This document shows, piece by piece, positions 17,089 to 25,049 of a stretch of 33,355 nt of DNA. Within the stretch, counting starts at the first letter, position 1. Each line of letters opens with the position of its first letter. Source of the DNA: Acidimicrobiia bacterium (lineage in GTDB: Bacteria > Actinomycetota > Acidimicrobiia > IMCC26256 > PALSA-610); contig JAOSJK010000003.1 in NCBI GenBank assembly GCA_027494135.1, positions 1 to 33,355 on the forward strand, in the 5' to 3' direction. Under the pieces are notes generated by a model. That model worked only from the letters and a program-made list of their open reading frames with translations. It did no database searches and had not been told where the DNA came from. The translations under genes and the position numbers were made by a program.

Positions 17089-17678
17089 CCGAGCTCGTCC
17101 GCGACGCCGCCAAGGAGGCCGTCAAGATCGCCGACCTGCTCGTCGTGTGCGGCTTCGCGTTCGACCCCCCGGGTGGTGGAGGAGGCCTCGAGCCTCGGGC
17201 GCCTGACGATCGTGCGTGCCCGGATGAACCCCGACCCGGCGATGGGCGACGAGCTGCTCAAGAAGACCGGCACCGGCAACCTGTTCATGGTCTTCGGCGA
17301 GCCCGACATCGAGGTCCGAGAGGTCCCCCGAATGGCTCGGCCTCCGATCCGCACCTCCAGGTCGAGATCCGCGGCCTCGACGTCTACGACCCGACCACGG
17401 GCCAGTCCGCTCCTCCTCGACCGACGACATCGCCGCCTGGTTCCTCGACACCGACTACGACGGCGACGCCTTCTTCGTCCGCCACGCCTACTTCACCGGC
17501 TCCGATGACCCCTACGACAAGCTCCGCCGCGCCCCTGCGCGCCGACATCTCCGACGACGCTTGGGCGACCATCAACTCGACCGTCTCCCGCCCCTTCCCG
17601 CGCCCCCGCTCGGGCAGGATCACCATCAAGGTGATCAACCACTATGGCGACGAGGTGCTCAAGGTGATCGCGCCGTGA
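17086..17678 (+). pseudogene. Second, diverged copy of the methyltransferase C-terminal module
   Basis: About 590 nt closely resembling 13308-13908 of the methyltransferase: [23 protein letters not shown], then [33 protein letters not shown], a frame-shifted [14 protein letters not shown] region, and [25 protein letters not shown] to the stop 17676-17678. The catalytic motifs of the enzyme are absent. Differences from the first copy are scattered and partly synonymous (for example CTCGTTGTG versus CTCGTCGTG), so this is an old paralogous copy rather than a fresh duplication or assembly echo. Frame breaks near 17178, 17325, 17410 and 17530. It may be the tail of a second restriction-modification locus. 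Confidence 0.8.
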
Positions 17679-17802
17679 GGGCGCGGCGGCGCACGGAGAC
17701 GCCCCACGCCGGCGGCGCATCCAGTTGCGGTTGGCAGCATCGCGCTGGGCTGGATCCTACGGGTGAAGACTGGGACAGCGCGCCCATCTGCGCTGAATCG
17801 AA

Positions 17803-18109
17803 ATGACAACCAACCCGTCACGACTCGCACCGACAAGGGACACGAACGTCGCGACTGGCGACGTACCTGAGTCGAGGGGTGCACCGAATGATCTCGGCAT
17901 CGAGTTGGTGGTGGCGGATCCAGGGACTGAGCGGCGATCGATCAAGCTGTGGCGCTTGGTGACCTTGCACGTGCCACCGTTGGTCTCCCCTTCCCCGGGC
18001 CGTCTACTTCGAAGCCGCGCGTCGCCGTTGGCTGTTGCTTGCACGTGACCGAGATGGCCAGTGGAGCGGCTTTGCGCTGTTTCGATCTAGCGGAATGCGA
18101 TCAGGTTGA
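17803..18109 (+). CDS. Hypothetical protein
   Basis: About 100 residues from ATG 17803 (MTTNPSRLAPTRDTNV). The first half includes LGIELVVADPGTERRSIKLWRLV. After a frame break near 17990 (run of C) the second half is clearly protein-like: AVYFEAARRRWLLLARDRDG and QWSGFALFRSSG, ending TGA 18107-18109. No family is recognised. It lies at the start of the lower-GC island, 256 nt upstream of the PIN-GNAT fusion and on the same strand, so it might belong to that unit. Confidence 0.45.
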
Positions 18110-18365
18110 CACAACTTGTCACGGCGCCATCCGTTCGTAATCGCGGGATCGCCCGGCTCCTGATCGAGCATCTGTCCAGACTACGCCACTAGCGCAGGTA
18201 TTGGTGTGGTGTCGACTGGACTACGGACTTGGACGGATGTGGTCAAGCCTTGATCCGCGAGCGGCGCGGAGAGCGGGGTGGCCGAGGGCAACAGGCCACG
18301 ACTCTCGTTAGTTGGTGGCGGGACCATGGTCAACCAACGTTGTTTTCAGGACGGGCCCTGTCGAG

Positions 18366-19916
18366 GTGCGTGCATCGGTCGACATGAACATCATTCGAGA
18401 CCTAGTAGAGGCCAATCGGCGGACGCAGCCGATCTAAGGCGCTCCTTAACGACGACCGACGATCAACTCGATCTGGTCCGCACCTCAGAGCTGGATATCG
18501 AGATCGACAGAACACCCGACCACATTCGCAGGGACGCCAACCTCTTCGCACTCGGACTGCCGGAGTACAGACCCAACCGCGAACTCGTTGCCATCCTGGT
18601 CGCCGAACTCTCAGAGATCGCAGTTGAGAGAAACCCCGCGTTCGCTGTTCTCTCCGCGAGGACAGCACGACATTCACTATGTCGCCGAGGCCATCGCTGC
18701 TGGACTTCAAGTCTTCGTAACGCGGGATCAGGAAGTTATCGACTGCCTTGCGGACGCCGCCTTGAAGCATCAGCTCAGGATCCTAGGGCCCGCGGAAACC
18801 TTTGGTTCGACTCGATGAACTCGAGCGGATAGAGGCATATCGCCCGGCCTCGCTGGAGGCGACCGCGTTTGAGTTGCACCTGCTCGCCGGCGGCGAGGCA
18901 GACATTCTCGGCGACCTCTTCGACGGCCGCTTGGGCGAACGACGCTCGCAGTTCCTCTCATCGGTCCGACGCCTTACTGTCGAAGGATACGATCGGGTGG
19001 CTATACGAGACGCGGCCGGTGCGATTCAGGGCGTGCCTCGTCCACAAGCCCGAAGGCGGTTGCTTGCTTGTTGGCCTCGCCCGGGTCGCCGAGACTGCCC
19101 TTGCACCGACGCTGGCGCGCCAATTGATGAGGACCCTGCGCCTAGCGGCGCTGGCCACGGGCGCGGCATGCATTCGGATTGAGGACCAATACCCATCGCG
19201 CCACATTCAATCAGCTGCCTTTGAGGATGGGTATTCGCGCGACGGGACGCACCTGGTAGGTCTCGTCATTGATGCGGTCGGCCAGCCTTTGACTATCGGG
19301 GCAGCGGCGGTCGAGGCGTCCCGACAATGCCGCGCAGTGGCACCATCGCAGGTCGCAACGCTCACGATCATGGCTGCCGCCGAATGGGAGCGCTATTGGT
19401 GGCCGGCCAAGGTGGTTGGCACAGGCATCAAGAACTACCTAATCCCCATTCGACAGGAATTCTCGGTGGAGTTGCTTGGACGACCGGCGGGTTGTTCCGA
19501 AGGCCTGAAGGGTTAGGCCTGAGTCGCGAACATGTCTACTATCGGAGCCCAGTGGGCATCCGTCTCGTCGCTCCTGCCCGAATTCTTTGGTATATGAGCG
19601 GAACTGGTCCCGCGGCCATCGAGGCTCCGGGTATTGTCGGAGCCTCACAGCTGGAGGAAATCCATGTCGGAACGCCCGAGGAGCTCTTCGATCGATATCG
19701 TCACCTAGGTGTGTGGAGACTGGAGCAGGTCGCGGGAACCGCGCGCGCTGGGCTGGCGCAGGCTCTCAGGTTCGTTGGAACCGAGGTATCCCGCCTCGAC
19801 GGTACCGGCGACTCTGGTTCGGCGCATCGTAAAGCGGGCGCCACAAGCTCCCCCGTGAGATCTCGGACGCGACGTTCACCGATCTCTACTCCCGTGGCCG
19901 AGGACGAATCCAATGA
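18366..19916 (+). CDS. PIN-GNAT fusion protein with extra C-terminal domain
   Basis: About 515 residues after repair. Domain 1 (18366-18800) is PIN-like RNase: VDMNIIRDLVEAN (first Asp), ELDIEIDR, then DIHYVAEAIAAGLQVFVTRDQEVID, the C-terminal PIN acidic cluster. Domain 2 (18810-19290) begins LDELERIEAYRPASLE and has a GNAT-like core: GERRSQFLS, GCLLVGLARVAET, ALAPTLARQLMRTLRLAAL and DGYSRDGTHLVGLVID. Domain 3 (19490-19916) reads LSREHVYYRSPVGIRLVAPARILWYMSG (landmark), LFDRYRHLGVW, ALRFVGTEV and REISDATFTDLYSRG; I know this block as a conserved tail of GNAT fusions but cannot name it. Frame breaks near 18425, 18655, 18815, 19025, 19490 and 19845. The stop shares ATGA with the next GNAT gene. 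Likely an RNA-cutting and acetylating effector. Confidence 0.65.
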
Positions 19917-20377
19917 TCGTTTCTGACGCTACCGGCATGCCCGTAGTGCTGCGTTCGTGGCAGCCAGCGGATTGGGCTGGGACGAGTGCACTGCTTGAGG
20001 GTTTCGCGGTGCTGTACCCGGGATTCGACGCTTGGTTGAAGCGCACACTCGGCGTGGGCGACCAACCCAAGGCGCGCACTGTTGTCGCAGTCGATGCAGA
20101 GGGACACATCGTTGGAGCGGCCATTTACAAGCCGAAAGCGGACCGTGAGAAGCTCGCAACTCTCTACGTCTCACCCGAGTACAGGAATCGAGGGATTGGG
20201 ACCGCACTCCTCACTTGGATCATCCGTGACTGGCGAAGCAGGGGTGGCTCAGGGCTACATGACACACCGGCGCGGACGTAAGGGCGGCATCGTCAGCCCG
20301 GCGACCAGCTACGGCTTCAAGCATATCGGCACGGCAATCCACAAATATGGGATGGGAGAGCACGAGGACGTCTATGA
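19913..20377 (+). CDS. GNAT-family N-acetyltransferase
   Basis: Acetyl-CoA-dependent transferase of about 150 residues. ATG 19913 overlaps the previous stop (ATGA). Visible: PVVLRSWQPADW at the N-terminus, VVAVDAEGHIVGAAIY, then KLATLYVSPEYRNRGIGTALLTW with the acetyl-CoA loop RNRGIG (motif A). After a frame break near 20235 the end reads TSYGFKHIG and HEDVYE, the last GNAT strand pair. Another small indel would let it end at TGA 20375-20377, again as ATGA with the ASCH gene; without it the frame runs to 20459. Substrate unknown; GNATs beside RNA-cutting toxins often acetylate aminoacyl-tRNA or antidote proteins, which is only a possibility here. Confidence 0.72.
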
Positions 20378-20763
20378 GTGGCGAGATCAAGCGGACATGG
20401 CTACTTTCGATACACCCAGGGTTCGCGAGGGCCCTGTACGCCGGGGACAAGCGCTATGAGTATCGACGGCGTCGAGTCAACCTCGCCACGGGCGACCGTG
20501 TCTTGGTCTATGAGAGCGCGCCAGTCTCGGCTGTTACTGGGGAGTTCAAGGTCGGCGAGGTGCGTGTCGCCGCGGCTGCAGTGATAGACGTTATTGCAGG
20601 TGTGCCGCTTGATCACTTGGAAGCGGCTTACCTCGAGGGCGCTTCGACAGCCAGTGCGATTGAGGCCATGAATCCGATCCGGTGGCAGCACGCTGAGTCC
20701 GTGCAAGCATACGGGCTAGCGAGGCCACCTGTGTCGTATGCACGCGTGTACGACGCGGGTTGA
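20374..20763 (+). CDS. ASCH domain protein
   Basis: 129 residues, intact, from ATG 20374 (MSGEIKRTWLLSIHPGFA). The ASCH (PUA-like) pattern is clear: LLSIHP, then ALYAGDKRYEYRRRR (the GxKxxExR signature, here GDKRYEYR) and GDRVLVYESAPVSAVTGEFKVGEV. ASCH proteins bind RNA or nucleosides; E. coli YqfB, an ASCH protein, hydrolyses N4-acetylcytidine. That makes the pairing with two acetyltransferase domains upstream notable, though function here is inference. The stop lies 4 nt before the next gene. Confidence 0.85.
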   Translation: MSGEIKRTWLLSIHPGFARALYAGDKRYEYRRRRVNLATGDRVLVYESAPVSAVTGEFKVGEVRVAAAAVIDVIAGVPLDHLEAAYLEGASTASAIEAMNPIRWQHAESVQAYGLARPPVSYARVYDAG

Positions 20764-20767
20764 ATTT

Positions 20768-21962
20768 ATGGGCTCATTTGCTGTTCTCCATGGCGACGAG
20801 GATGACGACTTCATTGTTGAGAACTGCCATCTGAATCTGTGGTCGCTGAGCGGGTTCATGCGTCGCGTACTGTATTTCGATGTCGGCATCAAATTCGTCG
20901 CACAGTCGCACCCCATATCGAAGTTCCAAGTCCTTCTGCCATTCGATGTGGAAACGAGCGACGTCGCAGCCGTGCCGAGCGCAGAGGACATCAGCGCCCG
21001 AATTACCAACGAACGCGTCGGCTCGTTGATCTTTGGTGAGCCCGTGACCGCTGTTGGAACGACGCTACGCTTAGCCGATGGGTCCACGCTTCCTGTTGCG
21101 GCCGTCAAGGCATTCGAGAAGGAAGCAGCCGATGCCAAGGAGCTATCTCGAGCACGGATGTCCCTCTGGACGTGCCGGCTTTCCTAGTCGGCTGCAGGCT
21201 AATACGACCGGGTACGTCCGAATTCGTTTTCGGCCCGGCCGGGAGACCGGACTTGGTCTGGGGACGCTCAAGGCGCTCAGCACTAATCGATCTGCGAGTG
21301 AATGAACCGCGTGATGCAATCGGCTACACAGGACAGGACGCCCTTTTCCGAGACCTCGAACGGCGTACGGCCTCCATATCGAAGCTGAACGCCTTGGTAA
21401 TCCTGCCGTCGTGGCTAGAGAATACGCAAGCGAGTCCACCACTTCGCTACGTACGGCTCTTCGAGGGTGCAACCCGGGAGCCCTACCTCGACCGGGCCGT
21501 TGACCTTCGCCGAACGGATAAGATGCTCATATACCACTGGCGTGACGAAGCAATCGCTCCCGACGGAACCAGGGCCATTCCGTGGATTTCTGGCATTCGG
21601 GCTTGAGCCGCGATGGCCCGGTTGGTTCGCGCCTATCGCGACATCGTTGGTCACGGCAGGCATCGTCGTCGCGGCCGTCGGAAGCGGCTTATCACTTCCT
21701 ACATTCGTACTTCCCACGCTGTCAATCGGCCTCGCAGTTACCGTCCTCGCCCTCATCGAACGGGCTACGAAGCAATGTCGACCTCTTGAGGAGAGTTCCG
21801 GGTTGGCTCAAGCGCCTGTTCATTCGAATCGAAGCGGCAACGTACCGACTGCGCGCAGCGCGGACATACCTACCATTATCGGAAGTACCTCAATTCGCAC
21901 GGAAGCCGACCCGTGCCGTTGGGGTCATGCGTCCTCGGGCGCACAACGCGCCGGGGTCCTGA
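20768..21962 (+). CDS. Hypothetical protein with two C-terminal membrane helices
   Basis: About 395 residues after repair, from ATG 20768 (MGSFAVLHGDEDDDFIVENC). The first 300 residues look cytosolic and beta-rich (MRRVLYFDVGIKFVAQS, ITNERVGSLIFGEPV, then ALIDLRVNEPRDAIGY, RYVRLFEGATREPYLD and KMLIYHWRDEAI). Two hydrophobic segments follow a Trp-rich lead: APIATSLVTAGIVVAAVGSG and FVLPTLSIGLAVTVLALI. A basic tail (WLKRLFIRIEAATYRLRAAR) ends at about 21962. Frame breaks near 21180, 21245, 21570 and 21775. No family is recognised. Placed last in a tight operon after PIN-GNAT, GNAT and ASCH, it could be a membrane effector or sensor. Confidence 0.5.
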
Positions 21963-22055
21963 GCCTCGTCCGGCGTCGCCAGCTAGCAGCGCCGGACTCG
22001 GCCTGCGGTTCGGGCGCGAACGGGTTCACGATCTGAACCACCACCGAGGACCCGC

Positions 22056-22436
22056 TCAGTGCTGCATGTCCTCGGTCAGTAGCGCGTCGCGCCTGACAGC
22101 CGGGCCGCCTCGACGATGAGGGCGTCCCAGAACGATAGCTGCTCCTCTTCCTCAAGGCGTGTGGCCGCCGGGATGAGCGCCGGATCCAGTATCACGGTCG
22201 GCCACGCCGAGTACGTGTCGATCACCCGGCGCGCCTCGTTCGGCTGACCGGCGGACTCAGCTTTCGGGTGGCCACGTAGTAGAACTCCTGGAGGACCCGG
22301 GTGCTGAGCGTCCCGGCGCGCTCGGCCCAGAGGCGATCCAGACCGCACGGGGCAACGGGCTGTTGGCTGCCGCTGACGCATCGTGCGCGTACAGCAGGAT
22401 GATGGTGTCGATGAAGGTCCTATCGCCGGCTGCCAT
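22056..22436 (-). CDS. vapC: VapC-type PIN toxin (pair 1)
   Basis: Starts ATG 22436 (MAAGDRTFIDTIILLYAHDAS), with the first PIN Asp in FIDTIILLYAHD. After a frame break near 22330 it continues VIDTYSAWPTVILDPALI, LEEEEQLSFWDALIVEAARLSG (second acidic cluster, D in FWDALI) and LTEDMQH. The frame stops at 22056, but one more base change would add SGSSVVVQIVNPFAPEP, the usual VapC ending (G..IVNPF), so the true end is probably near 22010. VapC toxins cleave tRNA or rRNA. The start lies 17 nt inside the antitoxin gene. Confidence 0.78.
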
Positions 22437-22680
22437 GCCGATCGGTGCGCTCGGCATACAGCTCGTCACGGCTCCACGTCCGGCCACCGTGGGGCGTCGC
22501 GTGCTCCATCAGCTGCATTGCCCTCCGCCGGGCATCCTCGTAGCGCTCGTCCTCGTCCGCGAGCTCGGTGAGTTCCTGCGCGACGAGCGCGCTCACCGAA
22601 GTTCCGCGTTTGGCGGCCACGACCTTGGCGCGACGGATCACGTCGCTCTCGAGCTGTATGGTCAGGTTGGTCCTGCTCAT
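22420..22680 (-). CDS. vapB: VapB-type ribbon-helix-helix antitoxin (pair 1)
   Basis: 86 residues, intact, from ATG 22680 (MSRTNLTIQLESDVIRRAKV). The RHH core is NLTIQL (strand) plus SDVIRRAKVVAAKRGTSVSALVAQEL (two helices around RGTSVS). The C-terminus (HGGRTWSRDELYAERTDRH) is the toxin-binding tail typical of the family. It is upstream of and overlaps vapC. A TATGCT -10 candidate is at 22722-22717 on the minus strand. Confidence 0.85.
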   Translation of the reverse strand: MSRTNLTIQLESDVIRRAKVVAAKRGTSVSALVAQELTELADEDERYEDARRRAMQLMEHATPHGGRTWSRDELYAERTDRHGSRR

Positions 22681-22803
22681 CGTCGCCGTGCCCCCACTGT
22701 TGTCATCGTGCACCACAGCATATCACGTGCGCAGCTCGGCAGCGTCGGCTGGCGGCAGCCGTAAGGGACGAGGCGCTCGGCGCGCAGCCGAGATCGAGGA
22801 CGA

Positions 22804-23296
22804 TCAGCGCTCGCCGTAACCCTCCAACAGCTCGTCCGTCCGCGACGCGAGATCATCGACGCCGCTCGAGGACAGCGGCAACCGGGGGCTCGGCTTCCGG
22901 TGGCGGCGGGCCCGATGACTCGGGCCACGCCCGCGGCACCGCGCTGCAGACGCCCGTCGAGCGTCACGAGCGGGGCGTCCGGGGGCCTGCGCGAGGACGA
23001 CGTACTCCGCGTCATACGTCCTGGCCCCAGCCCAGCTGCTCGGCGAGCGTGAACGCATCGAGGGCGTGCGCTCCCGGGGTGTCGTATGTCAGCAACAGGC
23101 CGGGCCGTGCGCTCGAGGGCGCCGGCGGCTCGGGCCAGTGGGACTTCGCCCCGATAGACGGCTTCGCGGATCGACGAGGTCACTTCCGCCGGCAGGAGTG
23201 CAGGGGGCATGCAGCTCGAGACCTCGGAGACGGCCGAGTTTCGCCGCCCGCGTAGCAGATCGCGACGATCACGCTCGCATCCACGACGAGGCGCAC
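22804..23296 (-). CDS. PIN-domain toxin (pair 2)
   Basis: Starts GTG 23296 (VRLVVDASVIVAICYAGG) 3 nt after the antitoxin stop, with the first catalytic Asp in VVDASV. After frame breaks near 23210 and 23110 it reads ALLPAEVTSSIREAVYRGEVPLARA, then DAFTLAEQLGWGQ, TYDAEYVVLAQAPDAPLVTLDGRL, the second PIN acidic cluster with the closing LVTLDGRL strand, and AAGVARVIGP. The stop is uncertain: the frame used here ends ELLEGYGER at 22804. PIN toxins are metal-dependent RNases. Partner is an excisionase-type HTH protein rather than an RHH protein. Confidence 0.7.
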
Positions 23297-23299
23297 GCT

Positions 23300-23550
23300 T
23301 CAGTGCGCCTCTCTCGAGCGGCGCACCAGCCTGACGACGTTCGGCATCGGGGGCACCCCACGAGGTCGTCCGCCACCCGGCGGCAGCGGCAGCATCTCGT
23401 CGTCGGCATCGAGGATGGCCTCGAGGTCGCGCCTCCCGATCGTGTGCTGGGTGCCGACCTTGGTGGAGCGCAACTTCCTCCCGGATCCAGCGACGAATCG
23501 TCTCGGGGTTGACGTCGGGCGCGACGGGCAGCCTCAGGAACGGTGATCAT
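23300..23550 (-). CDS. Excisionase/MerR-type HTH antitoxin (pair 2)
   Basis: About 83 residues from ATG 23550 (MITVPEAARRA). After a frame break near 23515 it continues VNPETIRRWIREG, the winged-helix DNA-reading helix of the excisionase family, then VGTQHTIGRRDLEAILDADDE and a Pro-rich toxin-binding tail ending RLVRRSREAH at TGA 23302-23300. I chose ATG 23550 over the one at 23559 because a TAGTAT -10 (23563-23558, minus strand) lies 7 nt before it, so the mRNA is probably leaderless. Confidence 0.72.
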
Positions 23551-23649
23551 TAGTTGCATACTACAACATTGGTCCGAGGAGCGGCCGAACTACGACGGCG
23601 ACGCGGACCTCGAGACCGATCGGTTCTTGGCGACTCCCCTGTCGCCGAC

Positions 23650-24029
23650 TCAGGCGAGCAGGGAGCTCGACCCCGTAGGCCGCCGGATCTCGATCGCGCG
23701 TGATGAGGATCGCGTCGGGCGCTTGGCCTGGGCGACGAGCATTCGATCGAACGGATCGCGGTGATGTGGCGGGAGGGCCGCGGCCGAGACCGCGTCGCCG
23801 GGGCGTGATCGGGAGCCACGAGAAGCCGGCTGCCTCGACGTCCTCAAGCAGGGACCCATCGAGCTTCAGCTTGCCGCTGGCCTGCTTGATCGACAGCTCC
23901 CGGGCCGTAGCGCCGAGACGAGAACGTCAATGGCGCGGTCCCTGATGGCCGCCCGGGCGTCCTTGGCCGGGGCGACGGTCGTCCGTCAAGGCCCAGATGA
24001 GCGCGTGCGCGTCCAACAGCGCGATCACG
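23650..24029 (-). CDS. PIN-domain toxin (pair 3)
   Basis: GTG 24029 (VIALLDAHALIWALTDD) shares GTGA with the antitoxin stop. The first catalytic Asp is in LLDAHALIW. A frame break near 23960 is followed by ARELSIKQASGKLKLDGSL, FSWLPITPRHA, HHRDPFDRMLVAQA (second acidic cluster, typical of the YjiN-like PIN group: HRDPFDRML), AILITRD and YGVELLLA. The stop is TGA 23652-23650 after removing one C from a CCC run. About 125 residues, the normal length. Predicted RNase toxin. Confidence 0.8.
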
Positions 24030-24264
24030 AGTCAAAGAGCCTCCCGATCTCGGCGTTCGTGGCCGCCGAGTCCCAGTCGTCGGCCAGCCAGACCTTTCCT
24101 TTCCACATTCCGAGCTTGCGTGGCTCGCGACGCGGGCGGTACGGGATGAGCCGGGCGACCGGCCGGCCGGCCAGCGCGCGAGGGTGATCTCCTCCCCGCC
24201 TCGACGCGCCGACGAGACGCGACAGGTGGGTCTTGGCCTCGTGAATGTTGACTGGCCTCTCCAT
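24025..24264 (-). CDS. Phd/YefM-type antitoxin (pair 3)
   Basis: 79 residues from ATG 24264 (MERPVNIHEAKTHLSRLV), the classic Phd N-terminal strand and helix. A compensating pair of frame breaks near 24170-24210 hides the usual GEEI.LARAGRPVARLIPY; its second half is visible as AGRPVARLIPYRPR. The tail WLADDWDSAATNAEIGRLFDS is a typical Phd toxin-binding end. The TGA overlaps the toxin GTG. An inverted and a direct repeat precede it. Confidence 0.82.
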   Translation of the reverse strand: MERPVNIHEAKTHLSRLVGASRRGGDHPRALAGRPVARLIPYRPRREPRKLGMWKGKVWLADDWDSAATNAEIGRLFDS

Positions 24265-24268
24265 CGCC

Positions 24269-24299
24269 GGCGATCCTATCGCCTTAGTCCGACTTAGTC
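24269..24299 (-). promoter_or_regulatory. Operator region of the Phd/PIN pair
   Basis: Inverted repeat GGCGAT-CCT-ATCGCC (24269-24283) covers a minus-strand TAGGAT -10 (24278-24273) that lies 8 nt before the Phd ATG. Next to it is a direct repeat CTTAGTC (24283-24289 and 24293-24299) with a 10-bp period, one helical turn. Together these look like two classes of repressor site. Confidence 0.55.
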
Positions 24300-24397
24300 A
24301 ATGCACTGCCTGCTCGGGAGGCTCGGGCGAAGCTGGAGCGACTCTGCGATGATCGCTCGAGGACAATGAGGTGCCCGCTCCGGGCGACGGGGCCGGT

Positions 24398-24403
24398 TAT
24401 ACT
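24398..24403 (+). promoter_or_regulatory. -10 box of the MazEF pair (leaderless)
   Basis: TATACT ends 6 nt before the ATG at 24410, the spacing expected for a leaderless mRNA. The start codon choice rests on this. Confidence 0.6.
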
Positions 24404-24409
24404 CGCGGT

Positions 24410-24652
24410 ATGAAGACCGCGATCTCGGTTCCCGATGACGTGTTCGACAAGGCTGAGCGCCTCGCCCGTCGGCAGGGGCCGCACGCGCAGCGATGTCTAA
24501 CCGCCGCACTCCGGGAATACGTCGCCCGGCACTCGGAGGACGAGGTGACCGACGCGGTGGACGAAGTGATCCGGTCGCTGGGACCGCGGGACCGCCGCGA
24601 TTCCTTCCTCGAGGCGACCGCGCGGGCCACTCTCGAATCAACGGACTTGTGA
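24410..24652 (+). CDS. Ribbon-helix-helix antitoxin of a MazF-type toxin
   Basis: 80 residues from ATG 24410 (MKTAISVPDDVFDKAERLARRQG): strand KTAISVP and first RHH helix. A small compensated frame disturbance near 24480-24500 garbles the turn (the family usually has RSRSDVYRRALREYV). The second helix reads TAALREYVARHSEDEV, then an acidic C-terminal tail (FLEATARATLESTDL) expected to wrap the toxin. The stop shares GTGA with the toxin start. Confidence 0.8.
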   Translation: MKTAISVPDDVFDKAERLARRQGPHAQRCLTAALREYVARHSEDEVTDAVDEVIRSLGPRDRRDSFLEATARATLESTDL

Positions 24653-24989
24653 TCGCGCAGGGCGACGTCTGTTGGGCCGAGCTGCCCGATCCGGCCGGCT
24701 CCGGCCCGGGGTTCCGGAGGCCGATCGTCGTCGTCGGGGCCGACCCGTTCAATCGCTCGTCGCTCCAGACGGTCGTCTGCGTGGCCCTCACGAGCAACCG
24801 CAGATGGGCCAGAGCCCCGGCAACGTCGAGCTATCCGAGCGGGACAGTCACCTGCCCCGCCGGTCGGTCGCGAACGTGACGCAGCTCGTGACGATCGATC
24901 GCGACCGGCTCGAGGTCGTCGGCCGACTGCCCCCCGCCAAGCTCGAGCTCATCCTCCACGGCATCGACCTCGTCCTTGGCCGCCGGTAG
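24649..24989 (+). CDS. mazF: MazF/PemK-type endoribonuclease toxin
   Basis: About 113 residues from GTG 24649 (VIAQGDVCWAELPDPAGSGPG). GDVCWAELPDP with GFRRPIVVVGADPFNRS is the MazF N-terminal barrel including the conserved RP; VVCVALTSNRRWA follows. After one frame break near 24815 the end reads PGNVELS, SVANVTQLVTIDRDRL (N.TQ motif of the family) and PPAKLELILHGIDLVLG. MazF cleaves mRNA or tRNA at short sequences. Coupled to the upstream antitoxin by GTGA. Confidence 0.85.
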
Positions 24990-25049
24990 CCCGCTACGGC
25001 CCAGGCGGCAACCGCGAGGTACGCTGAACGCGACTGCTGCGGAGGGGGC

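Noticed and set aside
18265..18345. tRNA-Leu/Ser-like start (GCGGGGTGGCCGAGGG)
   Set aside because: No TTCGAATC-type T arm, no acceptor pairing and no anticodon stem follow; only the D-arm-like string matches.
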